DNA of 64,000 nt, from the NCBI GenBank assembly GCA_032622095.1, contig CP136064.1, positions 37,996,426-38,060,425 of the forward strand. Reading direction: 5' to 3'. Source of the stretch: Siphonodentalium dalli. Taxonomy: Eukaryota; Mollusca; Scaphopoda; Gadilida; Siphonodentaliidae. Under the pieces are notes generated by a model. It searched no databases, was not told where the DNA came from, and saw only the letters and a list, made by a program, of their open reading frames with translations. How positions within the stretch are numbered: position 1 is the first letter of the stretch; every line of letters starts with the position of its first letter. This document shows positions 25,001 to 35,300 of this stretch, piece after piece. Both the position numbers and the translations under genes were made by a program.

Positions 25001-28000
25001 TCGGCAATGTTAGTAGAATCCTGCATTCCTCTTGTTGGGGTAGCGCCTGACTACTAACATACCAGTTTCACGCACCCGAACATGTCCATAATATGTCTTT
25101 AAGGCCATCCAAAATTCAATATTTGTTTCTCAGGCACCGCCACTTTGATTTTGTTGGCATACGTTGATCATTTCTCTCGCTGATTCTAAAAATTGTGTTT
25201 GGACTTTTATACAAAACCAATGAAATTTGGCATTCAAATGGCAAAAAAACACAATAGAAACCTCAAAGTAGACTGTATATTAAAATATGTGCAATTTAGT
25301 AACTTGTCATAGCTAGGATTGATTGGCCCACAGAGATGAAGGGGGGGGGGGGGGGGGGGGGGGGGCGTAAATAAGATAAACTTCATAATTTTCCACACAC
25401 ACAAAAAAATTGCTATGCCAAAAATAATACAATATCCCTAGTCACCAATGATAGTTTTTATGAGTCACATAATCATATTGAATAATAAAATGAGAGTATC
25501 TGGCCACTACATGTTGAGGTAAGAAAATTTCAGATGGAGATGATCAGGCCGGGGAGATAGACTAGGGAAGGTGCGCAGGGGGAGATAAACTGTTACAGGG
25601 ACCATGATTGCGATCCTTATAAACGGAATATAGACTTTGCTTGGCCTTATGTCAAATTATTATTTTGGGATTAGATGTTTATATTTAAGATATTAATTGG
25701 AGTCCCATATTCAGCAGGCACTAACTATGGGCAACATACTGAATAAAGACCACTCACATTTACCATTAATTTCAAATCCACTGAATTGTAATAAAAGTTA
25801 TGTCGTTTAAATCTGCAACATCTAATTGAGTTCTGGCTATTAATCATCATTCAATGGAGTTGTGCTTGAGATGGGATGGTATTTATATACGTACCCTGCA
25901 AAAAATACTGGAGACGATGCATGCCCTGAGAAATTTATTTTTCTTTTCGATGATGCATTCATTCAGTGAGAAACAAACTATTTACCTGGCATTATGCTCT
26001 AACTTATCCCATTCAACACAAATGATTACATATGGAACAGCTATATAATTAATCTGAGGCTAATTAATAGGCTGTCACTATATTTTTCAGCCTGCGACTT
26101 GTGACAGTTAATGCCTTGAGACCACAGGAGAGCGGTAGGTTCCAGACGTCGATGTGCTCAGAGAGCGATGTCACAGTGGACCCACTTATCATACTTAGGT
26201 GTGATGATAGGATATTCAGGTTAGTTAACTCTTCATGAGGTTCATGACGGGAGCTGCGCTGGTGCAGCATTAAAAATCCCGTGCCAGTGCATTCTCTTAT
26301 ATATGCAAGTCTCCCATAGGGAGCATCGCATATATAAGAATGCACTGGCTAATATTATTAGGCCAATGTATTCTCTTATATATGCGAGGCGCCCTGTGGG
26401 CAACTCACAAATATAAGAAAATGCATTGGCACAGGGTTTTCACAAAATTTCAGGAAGCTCCCCAGCCATTAAGGGTTGAGGTTGAACTCAAATTATTGGT
26501 GTGGATAAAATCCAAATGTGGATGTATGTAAGACAAACTGTTCCGACTTCATATGAAGGATTGGTTGGTGGGAAATGTTAGATAATTGAATTAGTTCAAC
26601 AAAGGTCATAAGGGAACTATACATCCATGAGTATTTAGCAACAGATTGGTTAAAGTTTATGAGTCTGCTTGTTACTTATATAATTCATAGTACTGAGGTG
26701 ACAGATCTGAAATTTTCTGTTGGTTGTGTACAGTAATGCTCTAAATAATCGACTCCTTAACCACAAAATAATTATGGGTAATTTTTCAGGATTTAGTCGG
26801 AAATATGGCTTGTTGCCATTTATCGGAAAGCTCTCACCGAGAGCTTTCCAATGAATGGCAACAAGCCATATTTCCGACTAAATCCTGAAAAATTACCCAT
26901 AATTCTTTTGTGGTTAAGGAATCGATTATTTAGAGCATTACTGTAGGTAAATTTTGGTGTAACATCTTCAGTGAATTCTCCAGGACTACTGTATATAATG
27001 AGGAAGGTCCCGATTTCAGACCACGTCTTGTTTGATCTTGTAACGTCATGTTTTGTCCTCAAATATATTATTCATAGACTCAGAAACCAATGGTCAAATT
27101 AATCTGGAATTGTATATAATTTTTCTAGATAGGTCCCAATATCACAGATGCATAGTATGACATAAATGCACGCTTTTGCTTTTATATCCATTTCGTAACA
27201 ATTCAGGATATAATTTAGTCTGAATGAAATACAGACTATTGAACAAGCTACGCGTTCCAGTCACTGAATCAAATAGCAGGGAATCACATTACTTCCAAGA
27301 AGCATTATGTCAGTGTCAGCCAATCACACCATTCCACAGTAAAGCAATGAAGCCAATCAGAAGTTTGTCGGAATTCCTATACAGCAACCATGATTGCAGT
27401 AAACCTGATCACATAGCTGAAAATAGCGTAATAAATTTTCTGTCACACTGCTAATTTCACACAGTGTTTACTAATTTAGAGATTAAGACAACTAAGGCCA
27501 AATAAGATAGTACCTTCTTTCTGGTAACGGAGGGCAAAAAATTAGGATAGGGAGGGGGGTAAACCTTTTTCTTTCTTTTTTTCCATTTTGTTTTTTAAAT
27601 TCCAATAATGCACAATGTAACAACAGCCCTTAATGTATTGTAGATACAGATATACTATGTAATAATGTATATAGTCTATGTCCAAAGCCATTTAATTTCT
27701 ATTAATCAAGACCCCCAAACATCAAATTTAGTTAATAAACGTATCCCATACCCATTAGTCTAAAAGACTTTGGGTTAAGGTTGCCTATTTTCGAGGAATC
27801 GTGTTTTTGGATGTTCGTTAGCCCACTATCCCTGGTTTGGTGTGTTTTGTGAGTGCGATTTTACAAGTTAATTAGGCTAATGACTCATTGAATTGAAAAC
27901 AACAACTTAAAGTCAAGTTGGGATAATGAAATTGGTAATTTTCAGACTGTAAATTGCGAACTTTGAATTTTTATTTATTTTGCAAATAAAAAGTTACATG

Positions 28001-31000
28001 GGGGCCATCTGGCGAACGGGAGAGAGGGTTACCGGAAACAAAGGTATTTTTTTTTAATGCCTAATTGAACACTAAAAAGCATCTGTGAAGAGTCCAGAAT
28101 TGACCAATAATATTTAGCAAGAAGAATTGATTTAAGTATTTCCAAGAATTTCAACAGTTATTTGTTATTCGCGAAAACGAAATTAAAAGCAGATATCTGT
28201 AAATCATAAAACTATTTTTAATGCGAAGTGTACGCAGTGATGTTATACTGCCGGGATTGCCAGGGAAAGCTATTTATAGCGGCAATAATGGGAAGCGTGT
28301 TTCAGACAAGAGAATGCAGAGCTTGTTCATTAATCTGTATTTATAATTAGACTGGATATGATACAGCTAATATTTTTATGTCATTTTGCCTTTTTGCAGG
28401 TGTCCACCTTTATTAGAGATAGTATTGAAGGTTTTGGAAGCTTACATGCAGGCCTGCCGGGTTCATCTCAATAACCACCTTCTCAATAATCCAGTGCTCG
28501 AAACTCAGTCTACTGTCGAGACAGAACATAGAGAATTAAAGAATGCTCTCATCGCTGCCCAAGAAAGTGCTATAGTTCAGATATTATTAGAGTGCTGTCT
28601 GGAAAAACCAAGTGAAAATGTGAGTTGCAGTATACTGATGGTATGCATTATATACTGAAAGGGATTGTAGTTTTAACATTACTAATTCATCATATGTAGT
28701 TAACCCTTTACCCAACAAACCGGCCAAAACCGGCCAAATAAAGCTTCAACAGCCTAAAATATCTTCGGTCTGTCTCAATAGAACCATACAAATATGGATA
28801 TCATTGGAACCGGCTCCTTGACCACATTGTGATAGTTACAGTTAGCCCTGTGCCAATGCATTCTCTTATATATGCGAGTTGACCATAGGTCGCCTCGCAT
28901 ATATAAGAGAATGCATTGGCCTAAAAAAAATCTTTTTTTAAGACTTTTTACCATTTTTTCTTACATTCTTTAACAATTCTATAATTTTTAAGGTGTTAAG
29001 CCAATGCATTCTCTTATATATGCGAGGCGACCTATGGTCGACTCGCATATATAAGAGAATGCATTGGCACAGGGCCCTTCTGTTGGGTAAAGGGTTAATT
29101 GATGGTATGCATTCTGTAGTGAAATGAGTTGTAGTTTAATTCTAATTCACTCATTGAGCTACCTAGAAAGTAAATCCAATTTCAGCTGTGCTGATTGGTC
29201 AGTTGTCAGGTGTAGCTGATGTAAAATCATATGGATTTATGTAGCTTGGTGCATCGGTGAGAACTGGAGGCCAGCATGCTCACTGATAATAAAAAAATCT
29301 GAATTGTTATGCATTCCCTCCAGACGTACCTTCATTCCTATGGACAACTATGTAAACAGCGGAAAATTTGAAGTATGATTGACTCACAAATCAGCTTATA
29401 TGTATTTAAAAGTCGGAGAAATATTCAGAAAACCTGTTTTAATTGAAACTGGTCTTTTGAAACAAATCAAGGACGAATCAAGGACGTCGGAATTGTCACA
29501 TAATTACAACGAACATGACATTTCAAAAAGCGATCGGTTGTTCGATGTGCACCTTTAACCACTAATTCAATGCCAATGGCCTGTCAGTAGTGAATTACAT
29601 TGGCACAACATGGCCTCAAAACTTGTTTATTAATATAATTTGTGCATATCCGATGTCAAATTGGCATGATATGGAATAGAGTCAATGAATTGCGCAGATA
29701 CCTTTGGATGGCTCAGTTATTTCTATTCAAAATATGGAACTATATTTGTGGAGCGGAGCACAATTTCTAGGAGGAAGTGACACGGGTCTTCAACCATGTC
29801 CAGTTCAGCGACTCTTTGGCAGATTCTTGTGACTATAACATGATTTTTTGGTCGTGAATTAGAACGAGGATAAACATGCTGTCTGGTTTGGGACATTTAT
29901 CTGTGGGTATTCCGATGAAAAATATCCGTTCATCAGCTTCTTGCGTCGCTTGTAAAACTGCATTTTCAATTATAAAACACACCGATAAATGTCCCTAAAT
30001 CACACCAGACAGCTTGTTGTTCCCTAATTTACTAATTCACCCCATGTTTGCTGGTTATTGGCTCAGGTAAATTATTATCCCAAAAGTTATGTTTTGAGAC
30101 AATGTGTGATGGATAACAGTATAAAACTATAAAACCCAAATAATATTTTTGTCATGCAACCTAATGCCTGGCAAGCAAGAGGCTAACTAATATCGGTAGC
30201 GTGGTAATGTTGCAAGAGTTATATTTCATCCAAACCTGCGGTCATGTTCTGCATCTGCAAAACACTCAATGGCGGGCTAGTTGAATGTCATGGATTTCCC
30301 ATTCAAGTTTTAAGATTGAACAACAAATAAGATACATCACTCCATTTCTGAAAAAGAGTCGGAGAGTTTGGACGAAGTATAGCTCTTGCGACGTTATCCC
30401 ACTACCACTCATACCGTTGCCTTACAGTCAAAAGGACATAAGTCAGTTTTTGGGCATAATCAGATTTACACGCGTAAACACTTTCTTGCCACGGCTTCAG
30501 CTTGTATCAAACTGTCGCATCCCTAGTTAAATCAGAACTTTATTTTTGTTATCCCCGATAAGACATTTTGCTTTGACTTTCTTGTTGAGCTACGATCGAA
30601 AATAGCGAGACGTGTCCGTATGATGCTAAATTTTTTTATCTTGACAACAATTTCAATGTAGCTCTGACATAAAGTCATAAACGAAATTTGTGTGATTAGT
30701 CTGGATTACTCGCAGCATATTATATCAGCTGCGGATCAAGTTATATAATCTCAAGGGGTGTGTTTGTCTCTCTTCAGACATTAGTTACACTTTATAAACA
30801 GCAGCCATATTAAAATAAATAAGTTGTTTGTCTCTCCTTAATAATGACCAAAATCCACTTTGTCCTTTTTATAGTAAGGCTATGTATGATATGTACATTT
30901 GATTAAGCTTTTTGATGGTGTATATTTTACTGATTGTGACCTATTTCAGAATTTCTATCCTGGGCCTGTCACTTCCAGTTATATTTTTTAGGCCAAAAGT

Positions 31001-32280
31001 TTGCAGTAATTTCATTCGTTGATATTTGTTCTTTGTAGGAAGCAGACAAGTTGAACAATCTGAGAGAGGTTCGGTGTTTGATTTGTTCCTTCCTTCATCA
31101 GATATTTATAGCAGATCCAAATATAGCAAAGCTTGTACATTTCCAGGTATGATAGTCTTAAATGTTCACTTATTTTTCAACATTCTTTTACCCATTTTTT
31201 CACGGAATATGCCACTTTTTATACTGAATGGACCTTGTTCGTCCATCCGTCCGTCCATCATTCCATCCAGACATCTATCCGTCCGTTTTTCCATCTGTCG
31301 GGGCAGATATCTCAAACACCAGTTGTCGGATATAAATGTAATTTGGTATGGATGTTCACTACTAGGAGGACATTCAACGGAGTGTTCAATAATTTTTTCA
31401 GGATTTTCTGTTTTAGAGTTATACATCTTTGTTTATCTGGAAATGTTGTTTTTTTGGTCCGTCCTAGCAGATATCGCCACCGGTTAACAGATATCAATCA
31501 AATTTGGTATGGATTTTCACAGTGTTCAATCGTTTTTTTTTTTCTCCAGTACTCCATTTTAGAGTTATTCATATTTGTAGATATGGAAGTGTTGTTCCTT
31601 TTGTGTGTATATCCACCACCGGTTGACAGATATCAATGAAATTTGGTATTGATGTTCACTATTATGTTGGCAATCAATTGAGTGTTCAATCGTTTTTTTC
31701 ATGTTTTCCATTCTACAGTTATTTATCTTTGTTTATATGAAAATGTTGCAGTTTTTAACCGTCCAAGCAGATATCTCACCCATACTTTGTCAGTTTGAAT
31801 TTGCCATCATGGGGGTATGCAAGCACCGCCAGTGCAATCTCTTGTTGCTTTTGTTGCACTAGCTGGTTATAATCCTGATATTGGAAGTCAAATATTAATA
31901 TTTTGACCGTGGAAAGAATATAAAAAGAACGTAAAATGGAATTATAAGAGGAGGGTGTCACCCCTCCTCTTTTTGTATAAAGGATTCAGGACAATTTCAG
32001 ATGCTATGCATGATTCATACCCATCTGTTAACTGGAACTGGGATTCATATGCCCAGTTTAACTGTATTCAGCAATAAGGCTGGTCTGTAGCTTTTATAGC
32101 ATCAGATTGTTCAAATTTTGATTATTTTTTAGCCAAAATGACATATTTAGATGTATTTCAGTCTGGTACATCATGATGTGTTTGAGTTATAGACATTACT
32201 TCAGCAAATGTGTGAAAACTATCACATTAGTGTGAAATAACCATGACTTGTATTCAATATTTTCTTAACCAGTACGCAGG

Positions 32281-32347
<67 letters not shown>

Positions 32348-35300
32348 CTCTGTGTTAACTGGTATTCAGGATTCATGAGGAGTATGGGGTGACACCCTCA
32401 AAGAGGATGTATATACTAAGTTATCTACAGCATGTTCTTTCTGCTATAATTCCAGGTCATACGCTGTGAATGACGCAGTGATTTATGTATCATAAATTAT
32501 AACATATCTTAACTCTTATTTCAGGGATACCCCAGTGAGCTGTTATCAATCACAGTAGCTGGCATACCAAGTATGCATATCTGTATAGATTTTATTCCAG
32601 AACTGATAAGTCAACCACAAATAGGAAAACAGGTAGGCTTCCATAGATACAATGCTTCCATAGATAATTGTGAGAAATGCTTGAGGCAATTTTCCTTTTC
32701 CATTCCAATGTGTTCCTGTGGGGAAACAGGAAGACAGACTGATAGGTCTATGTCACTCCGAGTAATAAACAATATTTAAATCCATCCAATGTATGTCAAT
32801 GGAGAGCTCGTTCATGTAGTCTTCATCCACTCATTTGTGGAAACATTTAAAGATGTATTATCTCTTCCTATAACAAATTTTATATAGTTTCCTGGGTATA
32901 TAAACATAATAGATATGAATTGAAGACCCCTGTCTGGAAACTCTTCTATTAATTAATATTTTATTTCAGATTTTCTGATATAATATATACGATCAATTTG
33001 TGATAGTGTGTAGCAAGTGAGAGAACTCTATCTCTATCTGAGATTGCATGAATGTCTCGCAGCATATTCTAAAAATAGTAACGAAAAAATGTCCCACTTG
33101 ATTATCCCATTACATAAGAAAATGTTGATATAAAATCAATATTAATTGATAGAAGATTTTCGGACACGTGTCTTTGACTCATATTTATTATTTTATATTT
33201 TATACCCCAGAAATTATATAAAACATGTTTACGAAGAGATAATTCATCTTTGATTGAATTATTATAGTATGACCAATTTGTCATTGCAAACTCGTCTCCA
33301 ATGAATGACTAACATTCGCTTGTGTCTTGTGCATCGCAATGGTCAAGAAGAATTCATATGCAATGTATGCCAATAAGTTTATTCATTTCATAATGATTCA
33401 AGCTAAAGGAAGTTAGAATTTCATCTTCCTAAAAATTATCTTACATCCGATTTAGCCCTTTCCTTACTTAACACTTTCATGACTGGAGCTTCCTGAAATT
33501 TTGCAAAAATCGTGTGCCAATGCATTCTCTTATATATGCGAGTCTCCAATGTGAAACTCGCATATATAAGAGAATGCACCGGCACAGGATTTGTAATGCT
33601 GGTTCACATTCCATGAGGCTAATAGACTGTTTCTTCTCTAACTTGAGAAATAAATTATGAAATAATTTGTTTTCCTTCAGATTTTCGCCGTGGAGTTGAT
33701 ATCTCATTTGTGTGGCCATTATGCGCTTCCAAAATCCCTGAGTGTCGCTAAGCTTGCAGTCAATGTCATGTTCACAATGGTCGGAGGTATGTAATGATTC
33801 TCGGTCGAATAGATTCACTCTTATGGGCAAAAAACTTGACAAGTGCCATCTTCGATATGCAACCCTTGTTTTAGAATGTTTTGATTACATCTGACTTTTG
33901 CGTTATTGTCACATACAGACAATAATTCCATGTAAATAAATGCATGTTCTCTATCAAAGCCTGAAAATTTATTTATGTTATAAGTCTTCATTTTCACAGT
34001 GCATAACATAGTACATGTCATGCATTTCTTTCAAAATTTGAACCTCAGTTGAACTTGAAGATTATTATTAATATTTCTTAAAGATCCGGGTGGCGTTGGC
34101 GGTGGGTATGCAGTTAAAATATTCACCTCCGTCAAAAACCGCCATAAACAGAAAGAATAGTGAAATATAGACAGACTTGGTTCTTACACCAATCAGAAAT
34201 ATGGCAAAAACAGTAGATTATTGTAATTTTTTTTCCCTTTGTTATGTAAACAAAAGCAAAAAACGTTACCTGGCTTTTGTTTAGATCCGGATATGGTAAA
34301 CATAAAGAGCGTTATTTGTTACTGTTTTCCTGATATGGAAATAATAAAGAGCGTTTATATCATTTTTGTGTGATTAACCAATAGAATTGTGCTGTGTAAT
34401 GTAAACAGAAGCACAACTTCTGTAACACGAGCAGGCTCTTGTTTGCATACACCATCATACGTCTTGACGACAATATACTATTTACGCGCTGATTATGTTT
34501 GGCATATGAACAAAACTATATATATTTTAATATTCCTTCTGTTGATGGCGATTTGAACAAATATGAATATTTCTGCAATGAATGCTGCCCGTGCATTTAA
34601 CCTATGTTTACCACATTCAGTGTACGTTGTTCCTTTGCATATTTAACTATACTCCACATGACCGAAGGAAATGGTGAGTGTACTCAGGCCTCAGAATATG
34701 GTGCTGTCAAATTGCAGAATGAGGTCCCCAGAGGGTGAATTTAGTGATACTTTCCCAGCTCAGCAGGCTAGCATCACCAAATTAATCCTCTGGGGACCTC
34801 ATTCTGCATGGCCTCCTCTTATATGAGAGACCTAGTCTCAGATTTAAGTCCCTGGATGGTGAATATTGTGATGTGCACCCATTGGGCACCTTGATTATGC
34901 AATGTGTCTTCTGCCATGTCCTCCATCCGTCCATCTATCCAAACAGATATATCAAGCACAGGTTGTTGGATCTCAATAAAATTTGGTGTGGATGTTCACC
35001 ACTATGAGGACATTTAGAGGAGAGTTCAATCATTTTGTTCGTGTTTTCAGTTCTAGAGTTATTCATCTTTGTTTATCCGAATATGTTGATTTTTTTGCTG
35101 ATCTTGATGAAATTTGGTATGGATTTTCATCATCATAAGGGCTATGAACGTAGTGTCACACAGTGTTGTTCGCATTCTACATTCTAGAATTTTCCATCTT
35201 TGTTTATCTGGAAATATTGATATTGAGGTTCGCACGAACAATGCACGTTTACAGGCCCACATAATTTTCGAAGCCCCAGATCACATTATATAAAATATAT

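Noticed and set aside
31026-31639. Overlapping frames of 150-170 codons
   Set aside because: They start in exon 31039-31146 in a wrong frame and continue through a degenerate tandem repeat.
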